A DNA stretch of 64,000 bases from Psychrobacter urativorans (GTDB lineage: Bacteria > Pseudomonadota > Gammaproteobacteria > Pseudomonadales > Moraxellaceae): NCBI RefSeq assembly GCF_001298525.1, contig NZ_CP012678.1:806001-870000 (forward strand), given 5' to 3'. Positions 54,711 to 64,000 of this stretch are shown here, piece after piece. The notes under the pieces are model-generated. The model saw only the letters and a program-made list of their open reading frames with translations, did not search any database and had not been told where the DNA came from. The position numbers and the translations under genes were made by a program. Each line of letters opens with the position of its first letter. Position 1 is the stretch's first letter.

Positions 54711-54825
54711 ATACAGTCTAAACAATATTTTTTTTGTTTTAACAAACAAAGTAATCAATGCTTACTTATCATTTTGTTTTATCGAACTTGACTGATAAAT
54801 CAATCAAGCTCAACAGTAACCAAAA

Positions 54826-55038
54826 TTAGATAGCTTCGATTTGCTCAGCTTGTGGGCCTTTTTTGCCATCACCTAAGATGAAAGACACTTTTTGGCCTTC
54901 GGCTAGAGTTTTGAAGCCGTTACCTTGGATAGCGCTGTAGTGAGCGAATACATCTTGTCCGCCGTTGTCTTGAGCGATGAAACCAAAACCTTTAGCTTCA
55001 TTAAACCACTTTACAGTGCCTTCAACTTTATCTGACAT
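54826..55038 (-). CDS. CspA-family cold-shock protein
   Basis: A 70-residue single OB-fold nucleic-acid chaperone. The RNA-binding motifs are KGFGFI (RNP1) and VFAHYS (RNP2). The frame extends to 55083, but the ATG at 55038 with AGGA 7 bases upstream gives the standard [13 protein letters not shown] start. Which paralogue it is cannot be told. A long non-coding stretch lies upstream, as for cold-inducible csp genes. Confidence 0.95.
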   Translation of the reverse strand: MSDKVEGTVKWFNEAKGFGFIAQDNGGQDVFAHYSAIQGNGFKTLAEGQKVSFILGDGKKGPQAEQIEAI

Positions 55039-55449
55039 AAATTTTCCTAACTCTTTAACTGTTGGCGAGACGTGTGTCATCACCGATTAATTGATATATA
55101 CTCATCTAACTTTCAAGCAAATGCTTGTGCTAAAACTATACAATGTCTTTACAACATCTTATTTTTTTAGTCTCAAATCCTATGAGTACATCTGCAGTAT
55201 AACATTTTTTATTCACAACGGAATATTAAATTAGATATTTTTGTAACTATTTTTCTCAGAAAAACCACAAATATATGTTTGTTTTTGAGCAGCTATTTTT
55301 GCTGTTATTTTATAGTAAATAGCTTAAAGAATGAGCCTTTATAGCGATAAGTCTAGCCATAGGTCAATATACTATTACTAATAATAAATAGACATTTGTT
55401 ATTAGTAAATCAATGACCTCACTCGGCTTAGGTTTTTAATAAATAGCGG
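55039..55449. other. Leader/intergenic region upstream of the csp gene
   Basis: 411 bases without a gene. Cold-shock genes usually have a 5' leader of 100 bases or more, so part of this is probably transcribed on the minus strand; I could not fix a promoter or cold-box. Confidence 0.4.
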
Positions 55450-55875
55450 CTAAAATGCTATTGGCAACCAAGGCGCAGCCAAAACTAGCAAACATAATCC
55501 GAAAAATATTAGGGCAAATGACTGGCTATAAGCAATATATTTAGTCGGTACGACCAAGTCTTCAGCAGAGTCAGGAATACCACGACGCTTGAGCAACCGT
55601 ATACCATAAATCCATCCAAACACGGTGTAGATACCATAAGCAGCAGGGACGGTGATGGCTAAGGGCGTAAAATCAAGCATATACAGCATGACCGTCGAGA
55701 CAAAAAACCATGCAGTATCTATTAAAGAGCTGAACTGAAAAAATGAGGATTTGGGTAATTTACCCGCATTACGTTTGAGCATCTCGCCTTCTATCCATAT
55801 CAGAACGGCAACTACGGCGCTGAGAACGATATATGCAGTTTGCGGCGTCAGCCAGTCTGGAAAAGATATTTGCAC
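55450..55875 (-). CDS. Small integral membrane protein, unknown
   Basis: A 141-residue protein with four hydrophobic segments (about 9-28, 47-68, 71-92 and 116-138) and RLLKRRGIPDSAEDLVVP between the third and fourth. I do not know the family. The frame opens at a TTG (55884), but the GTG at 55875 with TAGG 10 bases upstream is a better start. A single gene between the csp leader and the ilvC terminator. Confidence 0.68.
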   Translation of the reverse strand: MQISFPDWLTPQTAYIVLSAVVAVLIWIEGEMLKRNAGKLPKSSFFQFSSLIDTAWFFVSTVMLYMLDFTPLAITVPAAYGIYTVFGWIYGIRLLKRRGIPDSAEDLVVPTKYIAYSQSFALIFFGLCLLVLAAPWLPIAF

Positions 55876-56019
55876 AACACACAACCTATTATTTAAGAAT
55901 AAAAAATGAAGGAACAGTCAGCTTGTCGAGCACTATGCCGGACTCATATATAAGGTGGCTGTCACTGCTTTTCAAGTTAAATGCTAAAGTAACCAAAATT
56001 TTATACATAACAATGCAAT

Positions 56020-56054
56020 TAAAAAACCCATGCTATCTAGTCGATAGCATGGGT
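56020..56054 (-). terminator. ilvBHC operon terminator
   Basis: ACCCATGCTATC pairs with GATAGCATGGGT across a 5-base loop; on the minus strand a T6 run follows. It lies about 60 bases after the ilvC stop. Confidence 0.85.
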
Positions 56055-56115
56055 AATAATCAGTCTTAAGTATGCATAGCTAAGCTAGCTACTGATAATG
56101 ACTTATGATAATTAT

Positions 56116-57153
<1,038 letters not shown>

Positions 57154-57313
57154 TCATGGAGAGCCATGGGTAGTTAACGCTTATATCACCGCCATTATAT
57201 AAGAACAGTGCGTGTTATAAGCGTTATTTTAAATTTGAAATAAATAGTTTTATATATAATGATTTTTTACCATTCCTGCTTTTATCATTCAAGCACGAAC
57301 GGCAAAGCGAATA

Positions 57314-57811
57314 TTATACACTGAGTGTTTTTTCACCGCGAGCGATACCAATCACGCCTGAACGCACGACTTCTAAAATACGTTCGCGCCCAATAACGTC
57401 AATAAAGCCATCAAGCTTAGCAGTGTCACCAACGATTTGAATCGTGTATAGATTGGCATTCACATCGACAATTTGTGCACGAAAGATATCCGCGCTGCGT
57501 TTAATTTCATCACGACTACTGCCTGTCGCACGAACTTTAATCAGCATTAATTCGCGCTCAACATGCACGGTATTTGATAAATTTAATACTTTCACCACTT
57601 CAATCAATTTATGCAATTGTTTGGTGACCTGCTCGATTTTCTCAGGTGAGGTAATAGTAGTCAAGGTTAAGCGTGAAATAGACGGATCTTCTGTAGGCGC
57701 AACGTTTAATGTTTCAATGTTATAACCACGCTGAGAGAATAAACCGATCAAGCGCGACAACGACCCCGCTTCGTTTTCCATTAATACCGAAATCAGATGT
57801 TGTTGTTGCAT
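57314..57811 (-). CDS. ilvH: Acetolactate synthase small (regulatory) subunit
   Basis: Regulatory subunit that binds valine and activates IlvB. An N-terminal ACT domain (HLISVLMENEAGSLSRLIGLFSQRGYN) and a C-terminal regulatory domain follow. The frame extends to 57838, but the ATG at 57811 overlaps the ilvB stop as TAATG, with GGAG 8 bases upstream; this gives 165 residues. Translation is coupled to ilvB. Confidence 0.97.
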   Translation of the reverse strand: MQQQHLISVLMENEAGSLSRLIGLFSQRGYNIETLNVAPTEDPSISRLTLTTITSPEKIEQVTKQLHKLIEVVKVLNLSNTVHVERELMLIKVRATGSSRDEIKRSADIFRAQIVDVNANLYTIQIVGDTAKLDGFIDVIGRERILEVVRSGVIGIARGEKTLSV

Positions 57812-59655
57812 TAGGTACGCTCCCCTTTTGATAACCACATATCACGCATCGTTTGCCCCGCGATTTGCATCGGATACACATGCTCATTACGATCGATATA
57901 CACGTCAATAAATACCAATTTATCTTTCATTGCCATCGCTTCAGCCAATTGTGCTTCCATAGTTTCAGGGTCGGTGATCTTGATACCAACGTGACCATAG
58001 CTTTCGGCTAATTTGACAAAATCTGGCAACGAGTTCATATAAGACTGGGCGTGACGACCATCATAAAGCATATCTTGCCACTGCTTCACCATGCCCAACT
58101 GTGCATTGTTTAAGTTTAATATTTTGACTGGTAGATTATATTGCAGGCACGTTGATAGCTCTTGGATATTCATCTGAATAGAGCCTTCACCGGTGATACA
58201 TACGACATCACGCTCAGGATGAGCAAGCTTAGCTGCCATCGCATAGGGTAAGCCAACGCCCATCGTACCCAAACCACCTGAATTTAGCCACTGACCTGGC
58301 TCTTTATAAGTATAATAAAGCGCGGCAAACATCTGATGCTGACCAACGTCGCTCGTTATAATAGCGTTACTATTAGTCACTCTATCTAACGCCTGTACAG
58401 CAGCTTGCGGTTTAATACCATGCTCAGTACTGGTGTCATAACGCAAACCATGACGCTTACGCCATTCATTAATCTGTGACCACCAATCTAATAATGCAGG
58501 CTGATCTAACTCTTTATCAGTACCGATAATCTCTAACATATCTGTTAATACTGACTTCACATCGCCTACAATAGGAATATGTGTAAAAATAGTTTTTGAG
58601 ATAGACGTCGGGTCAATATCAATATGAATGATAGTGGCATTTGGGCAGAATTTTTTGACATTATTAGTCACACGATCATCGAAACGTGCACCAATAGCAA
58701 GGATAACGTCCGCATGATGCATACTCATATTGGCTTCATATCTGCCATGCATGCCCAGCATTCCTAAGAATTGACTGTCATCACCTGGGAATGTACCCAA
58801 ACCCATCAGCGTATTGGTAACGGGTAAGTTCAAACGATGAGCAAGATCAGTCAGCTCTTCGTGAGCCTTACTCCAAATAACACCGCCGCCTGCATAGACT
58901 ACAGGACGTTTTGCTGCGAGTAACGTTTCAACGGCTTTTTTGATTTGACCGCCATGCCCCTTGATAGAAGGCTGATAAGAACGTACAAATACCTCTTCTG
59001 GATATTCATAAGCAAATTTTTCATTAGGCGCAGTCATATCTTTAGGGATATCAATAACAACCGGGCCTGGACGACCAGACGCAGCGATATAAAAAGCCTT
59101 TTTGACAATCTCTGGAATTTCGCTCGCATGACGTACCTGAAAGCTGTGCTTAACGATAGGACGCGATACACCGATCATATCGGTTTCTTGGAAAGCATCT
59201 TCGCCAATTAAACTGCTCGGTACTTGTCCTGCAATAACCACCATTGGTACTGAATCCATAAAGGCAGTGGCAATAGCGGTAACAGTGTTGGTCGCGCCAG
59301 GTCCTGAGGTGGCTAGCACCACACCCGTATCACCAGTGACTCGTGAATAGGCATCTGCCATATGACCCGCTGCTTGCTCATGACGCACGAGAATGTGTTC
59401 AATGTTCTCTTGTTTGAACAAAGCATCATAGATATGCAGAACTGCGCCACCTGGATAACCGAAGATGTATTTGACACCTTCATCGGTCAGTGCCTGTACC
59501 AGCATTTCAGCACCGGTCAGCATCACTGGCTGTGAGCTATTCTCAGCAAGCTGTTGTTGTTTTTCAGGGAAATTTTTGGCAGCATTACCCGTTTGGGTAT
59601 GACCGGTCATGTTCGGACTTTGTGTGGTCTGCGTAGTTTGCGTCACTGTCGTCAC
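57811..59655 (-). CDS. ilvB: Acetolactate synthase large (catalytic) subunit
   Basis: Thiamine-diphosphate enzyme that forms acetolactate and acetohydroxybutyrate. The catalytic Glu is in [16 protein letters not shown], the ThDP motif is [14 protein letters not shown]...LNLNN (Glu in place of the usual Asp, seen also in pseudomonads), and GPGATN and FGYPGG mark the N-terminal domain. A Thr/Gln-rich N-terminal tail of about 40 residues is present. The start is uncertain: GTG at 59655 or 59646, or TTG at 59697; the first ATG is at 59610. First gene of the ilvBHC operon. Confidence 0.94.
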   Translation of the reverse strand: MTTVTQTTQTTQSPNMTGHTQTGNAAKNFPEKQQQLAENSSQPVMLTGAEMLVQALTDEGVKYIFGYPGGAVLHIYDALFKQENIEHILVRHEQAAGHMADAYSRVTGDTGVVLATSGPGATNTVTAIATAFMDSVPMVVIAGQVPSSLIGEDAFQETDMIGVSRPIVKHSFQVRHASEIPEIVKKAFYIAASGRPGPVVIDIPKDMTAPNEKFAYEYPEEVFVRSYQPSIKGHGGQIKKAVETLLAAKRPVVYAGGGVIWSKAHEELTDLAHRLNLPVTNTLMGLGTFPGDDSQFLGMLGMHGRYEANMSMHHADVILAIGARFDDRVTNNVKKFCPNATIIHIDIDPTSISKTIFTHIPIVGDVKSVLTDMLEIIGTDKELDQPALLDWWSQINEWRKRHGLRYDTSTEHGIKPQAAVQALDRVTNSNAIITSDVGQHQMFAALYYTYKEPGQWLNSGGLGTMGVGLPYAMAAKLAHPERDVVCITGEGSIQMNIQELSTCLQYNLPVKILNLNNAQLGMVKQWQDMLYDGRHAQSYMNSLPDFVKLAESYGHVGIKITDPETMEAQLAEAMAMKDKLVFIDVYIDRNEHVYPMQIAGQTMRDMWLSKGERT

Positions 59656-59947
59656 CTTTATCCATATCAAGAATGTGTACTCACTATGCCAAAGCAAAGC
59701 CGCTTAAAATAGCAACCAGATACTTAAACACAGCAAATGAGATGGTCAGTGTTTGACGAAATTTTATCGATATACAAGGACAAGACGCTGGAGCATCTAG
59801 AGAAGAGACTTATTATTCAAGATTAATGTAGTCTAACTCGATGATAGGATAACGCTAACATCATTGATAAAATAACTTGCACATTATAAAAAGCTATCAT
59901 TTAAAAAATCACTCAAGGAATACCACGTAGGCGGCTGCACCTTATTT

Positions 59948-59976
59948 TTTATATGACATGACTTTTATTGTTGCAA
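59948..59976 (-). promoter_or_regulatory. Candidate ilvB promoter
   Basis: On the minus strand TTGCAA and TATAAA are separated by 17 bases, about 290 bases upstream of ilvB. Confidence 0.35.
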
Positions 59977-60320
59977 ATATCATATTTGACACATTAAAAA
60001 TAACAAGTTTATCTTAGTCGTTGTAGACCGATAAGTCCGGAGACAATAAACACAATAGCGGTTTTTATACCTGCTATATTTGCTGCGATATTGTCACAAA
60101 GAAAACTAACTTAGCCTAACTACCGATAAGTAGATAAGAAAGTTTCATTTTCAAGTGCTTCGGCAATATAATAAAAGCCGTTCACTGACCAATCAACTAG
60201 GGTTATAGTCGGTGGTTTAGGCGCTGTTGTCAAGAAAAACTTGTGAATCCTAGACCTAACTAATCGTTATGAAATAATCTATATCGATAAATAATTTTTT
60301 TAAAAATCAATTATTAATGT

Positions 60321-60351
60321 ATTGATATTGTTATCAATATACCGCTATGAT
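60321..60351 (+). promoter_or_regulatory. Candidate promoter with a palindrome for the DUF4124 gene
   Basis: TTGATA and TATGAT are separated by 18 bases, ending 14 bases before the start codon. The -35 lies in the palindrome ATTGATA-ttgt-TATCAAT (60321-60338), which may be an operator. Confidence 0.4.
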
Positions 60352-60365
60352 GTTTTTTCGTAACT

Positions 60366-60890
60366 ATGAACATTTTTTCTGTTAAAAGGATTGCCGTCAT
60401 CATACATTCAAAAATAATAAATACCGCAGCTAAGTTACTGGTTACACTTAGTGCCACAGGTATATTGTCCCTTACTATGACTACCAGTCATGCGCTTCAG
60501 GTTTATAAATCTATTGGCGCTCATGGTGAGGTTAAATACAGCCAACATCAGCCACAGAACGGTAAAAATGTTGAGCTTATTGAGTTTCGTAGCGATGGTC
60601 GCCAAAGTGATGCCGGCAAGTTGGCAGGTAAAACAGACGCGAACCAAAATACGCCTACACAAAACCCTGAAGAGCAACGGGTAGCACAGCTAGAAGCTCG
60701 CATTAAGGAGCAAGAATCAAATGCGAATGCACAGCGCTGTCAATCTCTGCGTAATAACTTAACCAATCTTAATGTGGGTGGGCGTATTTATGAGATGGAT
60801 ACGAATGGCAAACGCCAATATCTCGATAGCCGCGAAATTGAAGTCAAACGAGAGCGCGTTCAGCAAGCAATTACTCAATACTGCAGCTAA
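60366..60890 (+). CDS. DUF4124-domain exported protein
   Basis: A 174-residue protein with a signal peptide (basic n-region, core LLVTLSATGILSLTMTT, probable cut after SHA near residue 43). It is followed by LQVYKSIGAHGEVKYSQHQP, the DUF4124 pattern, then a disordered Gln/Asn/Asp-rich stretch and a Glu/Gln/Arg-rich probable coiled coil (about 100-165). No ribosome site is visible at the ATG, which is odd. Convergent with nnr, with only 11 bases between stops and no terminator. Function unknown. Confidence 0.8.
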   Translation: MNIFSVKRIAVIIHSKIINTAAKLLVTLSATGILSLTMTTSHALQVYKSIGAHGEVKYSQHQPQNGKNVELIEFRSDGRQSDAGKLAGKTDANQNTPTQNPEEQRVAQLEARIKEQESNANAQRCQSLRNNLTNLNVGGRIYEMDTNGKRQYLDSREIEVKRERVQQAITQYCS

Positions 60891-60901
60891 TTTAACGCCT
60901 A

Positions 60902-62680
60902 TTATATTGTAATTAAATGCATAACATGACGAATGGCAGCAGGCATATCTTGTGCCTGTAAGCCACGTTCTCCAATGAATAGGCTAACATTTTTGTTAGA
61001 GGGACATGATTGTTGATGAACCAAGACATCTCCTGCCAAACCATGAATAAGTACTGCTTGACGTAAGCTGCGTTGGTCATCTGCTAAGTCTTGTTGCGCT
61101 AATAATCCCGCCGTCACTCCTGATAATACATCACCCATGCCAGCCGTTGCCATACCAGCATTACCAACGCCACAGACGTACACATGCCTTTCCTCTAATT
61201 CCTGTTCAAGTGTCGGCTCTAATACCTGCTCTAATATTAAGGAACCTGCCCCTTTTAATACCCAACTGCCACCATAAATATCTGCGCATTGTTTGATAGC
61301 GGCGAGACGATCCATTTCTACCTCCGCGACGCTTTTATCTAATAACCGTGCCGCCTCGCCACTATGCGGCGTTAAGCAAACTTTATGCTTGGTACTATAT
61401 TCTCGCAACTGACCGACTACGCTATGCTTGTCTATCTGTAATGACGCCAAATGATAGAGACCGTCTGCATCTATCACTATAGATTTACCCTCTGTCATAG
61501 CCGCTTGCATATAATCGATAAACAGTACTTTTGCTGTTTCATCGCGTCCAAACCCCATGCCAATCGCAATCACACTAGCTTCTTTGATAAGATGTTTTAC
61601 GCCCTTTTGATCATGTAAATCTATGGTCATTGCATCAGGCAACGACGTCAATAAAGCACCGTGAAAAGCCTGATGACAAGCCACTGTCATTTTACCCGCG
61701 CCTGTCGCCATGGCACTAGCAGACGCTAATATAGCGGCACCGCCCATCCCTTGTGAGCCATCAATCCGATTACCACCAATTATTAATACGTGTCCATAAC
61801 TGCCTTTATAGCTGTTTTGCCGACGTACAGACAAACCATGCGCACGATTAAGGAGCAGAGCAACTGGCTTTATTTTGGTATAAGGTATCAACGGAATATC
61901 AAGCACTTCTCCCGCATAATCCATGCCGTCTTTGGTATGTAAACCGAATTTACGCGCAATCAAACACAAAGTCACATCGGCTTGTATCGCCACCTGCTCA
62001 AACACCTGACCGGTAGATGCCACTAGCCCACTTGGAATATCAACCGCAATTACCAATGCGTGCTTAGATAAGGTATGACTGGATTTTACAACCTGATTAA
62101 AGCTCTGAATAGCCTGTTTATAAATACTGGTAAGCGCACGATCAAGCCCGATACCAAATAGTGCATCAACGTAGACATCAGCCTGCATCAGCCTATTTTC
62201 TTGATTGTGAAGAACAAACTCACTGTCCTCAAAACGTTGATAGGAACAATAAGCGGCTACTGCCATGCGCTGTGCTTTTATGGCATCAGATACTACAGCC
62301 GAATCCATATCAGCAAAGGCATTGCTATTTTCAATGTTCTCAATACCGACCGTGATAACTTGTACTTGCCAGCCAGCTTGTTGTAAATAATGCGCAATCA
62401 GCCAACCATCACCGCCATTATTACCGCTTCCTACCCAAATACTCACTCGTGGCTGTCTATCATCGTGCCTACAAGCAACTCCATTAGCAATACAGGATTG
62501 TTTTTGGTAATAGATATTAATAATATGCTGAGTCATTTGCCATGCGGCTTGCTGCATAAGCGCAAAACTATCATAACCCTGCGCAAACCACTCCTGCTCC
62601 ATTGCATAAACTTGCTGGCTGCTATATAGCGCAACGGGCTTTGTATTCTGTAATAAACGAGAAGAAGGCGGTATGTGCAT
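60902..62680 (-). CDS. nnr: Bifunctional NAD(P)H-hydrate epimerase/dehydratase
   Basis: Repairs hydrated NADH and NADPH. The N-terminal epimerase domain (YjeF-N) has GSGNNGGDGWLIAHYLQQAGW and a catalytic VDIPSGL region. The C-terminal ADP-dependent dehydratase domain has KGSYGHVLIIGG, LTPHSGEAARLL and the nucleotide motif AGMGDVLSGVTAGLLAQ. 592 residues, longer than E. coli YjeF (515), with polar inserts. AGAGG lies before the ATG. Divergent from queG, as in E. coli. Confidence 0.96.
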   Translation of the reverse strand: MHIPPSSRLLQNTKPVALYSSQQVYAMEQEWFAQGYDSFALMQQAAWQMTQHIINIYYQKQSCIANGVACRHDDRQPRVSIWVGSGNNGGDGWLIAHYLQQAGWQVQVITVGIENIENSNAFADMDSAVVSDAIKAQRMAVAAYCSYQRFEDSEFVLHNQENRLMQADVYVDALFGIGLDRALTSIYKQAIQSFNQVVKSSHTLSKHALVIAVDIPSGLVASTGQVFEQVAIQADVTLCLIARKFGLHTKDGMDYAGEVLDIPLIPYTKIKPVALLLNRAHGLSVRRQNSYKGSYGHVLIIGGNRIDGSQGMGGAAILASASAMATGAGKMTVACHQAFHGALLTSLPDAMTIDLHDQKGVKHLIKEASVIAIGMGFGRDETAKVLFIDYMQAAMTEGKSIVIDADGLYHLASLQIDKHSVVGQLREYSTKHKVCLTPHSGEAARLLDKSVAEVEMDRLAAIKQCADIYGGSWVLKGAGSLILEQVLEPTLEQELEERHVYVCGVGNAGMATAGMGDVLSGVTAGLLAQQDLADDQRSLRQAVLIHGLAGDVLVHQQSCPSNKNVSLFIGERGLQAQDMPAAIRHVMHLITI

Positions 62681-62853
62681 GAGTAGACCTCTATTGTTTT
62701 GTCATCTGCTAATTCTGTAATGACAAGCGTAGCAAAATTTTGTTCATCATGATGTATCAATATGAGTTATGAATAATGATTTATTTTTTATACTTGCGCG
62801 CGCAGCTATTTGGCTTATCATAGTCACATTTACGCTATCATTTATTGGCACTT

Positions 62854-64000
62854 ATGAATATTAAACTGTTCGCAAACCGTTCATCAACAAATGACTCTTC
62901 AACCAACAGTATCGCAGTGGCTAACACTTCCCCGTTTATGACTCCAGAGGACGTTAAGCACTGGATTAAAACACAGGCTCAAGCACTAGGATTCGCTGAT
63001 TGCGGCTTTTTATCTGTGCACCATCCGTTATTTGCCCAACAAATTGAGCAGCTGCAAAAATGGCTAGCCAAAGGCTATGAAGGGCAATTGCAATTCATGC
63101 ATAACAATCATCACCTGCGCGCGCATCCAGAACAGCTAGTAGAGGGCGCAAAAACCATCATCAGTGTGCGCATGGACTATCTGACCCAAGCACCGACAGC
63201 GCGAACGGTAGCAGATAACAATCGTCCCAATCACGGCATTATTGCCCGCTATGCACGTGGGCGCGATTATCATAAAACCATGCGTAACCGTCTCAAGCAA
63301 TTGGCATTAAATATTGAAGCGATGCTGCCAGAGTGGCAACATCTAGATATCGGTACTCAAGCCGATTTTGTTTTTCGCCCATTTAGCGATTCAGCCCCTA
63401 TTTTTGAGCGACCCATTGCGGATGCAGCGGGGCTTGGTTGGACAGGCAAGCACACCTTACTACTCAACAAGCAAGCGGGCTCATTTTTTGTGTTGGGTGA
63501 ATTATTTATCAGTTTAGAGCTGCCCGATGATAAACCTGTCAAAGCACATTGCGGCAGTTGTAGCGCTTGCATTGATATCTGCCCAACTCAAGCGATTATC
63601 TCGCCTCATGAGCTCAACGCTGCCGCCTGTATCTCCTATTTAACCATCGAGCATGACGGCATAATAGATAAAAAATACCGCCGCGCTATTGGCAATCGCA
63701 TCTTTGGCTGTGATGACTGTCAGCTGATTTGTCCTTGGAACCGTTATGCTAAGCTGACAGCAGTAGAGGATTTTGCCCCAAGAAACAATCTTGATGACAG
63801 CACTCTACTAGAATTATGGCAGTGGCAAGAAGCTGAGTTTTTACAGAAGACTCAAGGTAGTCCCATCAGACGTACTGGTTACGTTAATTTTTTACGAAAT
63901 ATTGCAATTGGGCTTGGGAATGCTGAGGCTAGTACTGACATCATTGTTCAGTTACATTCTAAACTCAGTGCTCACAATGATATTCTTGATGAACATATTC
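62854..64000 (+). CDS. queG: Epoxyqueuosine reductase QueG (cut at the window end)
   Basis: Last step of queuosine biosynthesis: reduces epoxyqueuosine in tRNA, using cobalamin and two 4Fe-4S clusters. 382 codons are visible and the frame is still open at the end. The cofactor region ARYARGRDYHK, the catalytic-type segment ADAAGLGWTGKHTLL, and the cluster cysteines HCGSCSACIDICPT and GCDDCQLICPWN are present, then a HEAT-like C-terminal region. About 28 N-terminal residues precede the family core. Confidence 0.95.
   Translation, partial: MNIKLFANRSSTNDSSTNSIAVANTSPFMTPEDVKHWIKTQAQALGFADCGFLSVHHPLFAQQIEQLQKWLAKGYEGQLQFMHNNHHLRAHPEQLVEGAKTIISVRMDYLTQAPTARTVADNNRPNHGIIARYARGRDYHKTMRNRLKQLALNIEAMLPEWQHLDIGTQADFVFRPFSDSAPIFERPIADAAGLGWTGKHTLLLNKQAGSFFVLGELFISLELPDDKPVKAHCGSCSACIDICPTQAIISPHELNAAACISYLTIEHDGIIDKKYRRAIGNRIFGCDDCQLICPWNRYAKLTAVEDFAPRNNLDDSTLLELWQWQEAEFLQKTQGSPIRRTGYVNFLRNIAIGLGNAEASTDIIVQLHSKLSAHNDILDEHI

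Larger units (their letters stand above)
59698..60365. other. Intergenic region upstream of ilvB and a DUF4124 gene
   Basis: About 670 AT-rich bases with no gene. I searched the ilvB side for a leader peptide rich in branched-chain residues and found none, so classical attenuation is not seen. Promoter candidates lie on both strands (listed separately). Confidence 0.5.

Noticed and set aside
59698..60000. Attenuator with leader peptide for ilvB
   Set aside because: No short frame rich in Ile, Val or Leu with a following terminator/antiterminator pair could be found on the minus strand.

Overview
The window looks like a chromosomal segment of a Psychrobacter-type gammaproteobacterium (Moraxellaceae). 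The basis is the housekeeping protein sequences, the moderate base composition, the rrn operon with Ile and Ala tRNAs in the spacer, and the gene orders dut-algC-argB, leuS-lptE-holA, pyrB-pyrC' and ilvB-ilvH-ilvC. The genus comes from recall of these families, not from a database search. Most of the window is core genome; accessory DNA is limited to a few short AT-rich genes.

Layout. 1-9 kb: dut, a long algC-type phosphohexomutase and argB, then an ArsC/YffB-like gene on the other strand, then leuS-lptE-holA. 9-13 kb: a MacA-MacB tripartite efflux pair and two identical tRNA-Lys genes. 13-19.5 kb: a stress and detoxification block with an MBL hydrolase, KatE catalase, an exported dienelactone-hydrolase-like protein whose signal peptide is frameshifted by a 16-bp tandem duplication, a DUF938 methyltransferase, a flavodoxin-like protein and OsmC. 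19.6-21.2 kb: an AT-rich pair (an unrecognised protein and a phospholipase-D-type nuclease), both starting with TTG, placed just behind the rRNA operon. 21.4-27.2 kb: a complete rrn operon on the minus strand (16S, tRNA-Ile, tRNA-Ala, 23S, 5S) with two strong promoters and a terminator.

27-39.7 kb: a secreted protein of unknown function, pssA, rlmJ, a 2OG-Fe(II) oxygenase, dapE, a lipoprotein with an internal duplication, a GyrI-like protein, iscX, a thioesterase-like protein, the three-gene transhydrogenase operon pntAa-pntAb-pntB, yaaA and an unrecognised helical protein. 39.8-47 kb: groES-groEL behind a clear sigma-32 promoter, a DUF3108 protein, a DUF2069 membrane protein, a YihY-type membrane protein and a CPA1 antiporter. 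47-54 kb: a DUF2127 protein, the zinc-ligand-less dihydroorotase homologue pyrC' with pyrB, fbp, a SPOUT rRNA methyltransferase and etfBA. 54-64 kb: a cold-shock protein, a small membrane protein, the ilvB-ilvH-ilvC operon, a DUF4124 protein, nnr, and divergent queG running off the right edge.

The most unusual points are the reversible-looking frameshift in the exported hydrolase, the AT-rich nuclease pair beside rrn, the covarying hairpins in front of each tRNA-Lys, and hexanucleotide tandem repeats in two intergenic regions. No CRISPR array, prophage, transposase or complete insertion sequence was seen.
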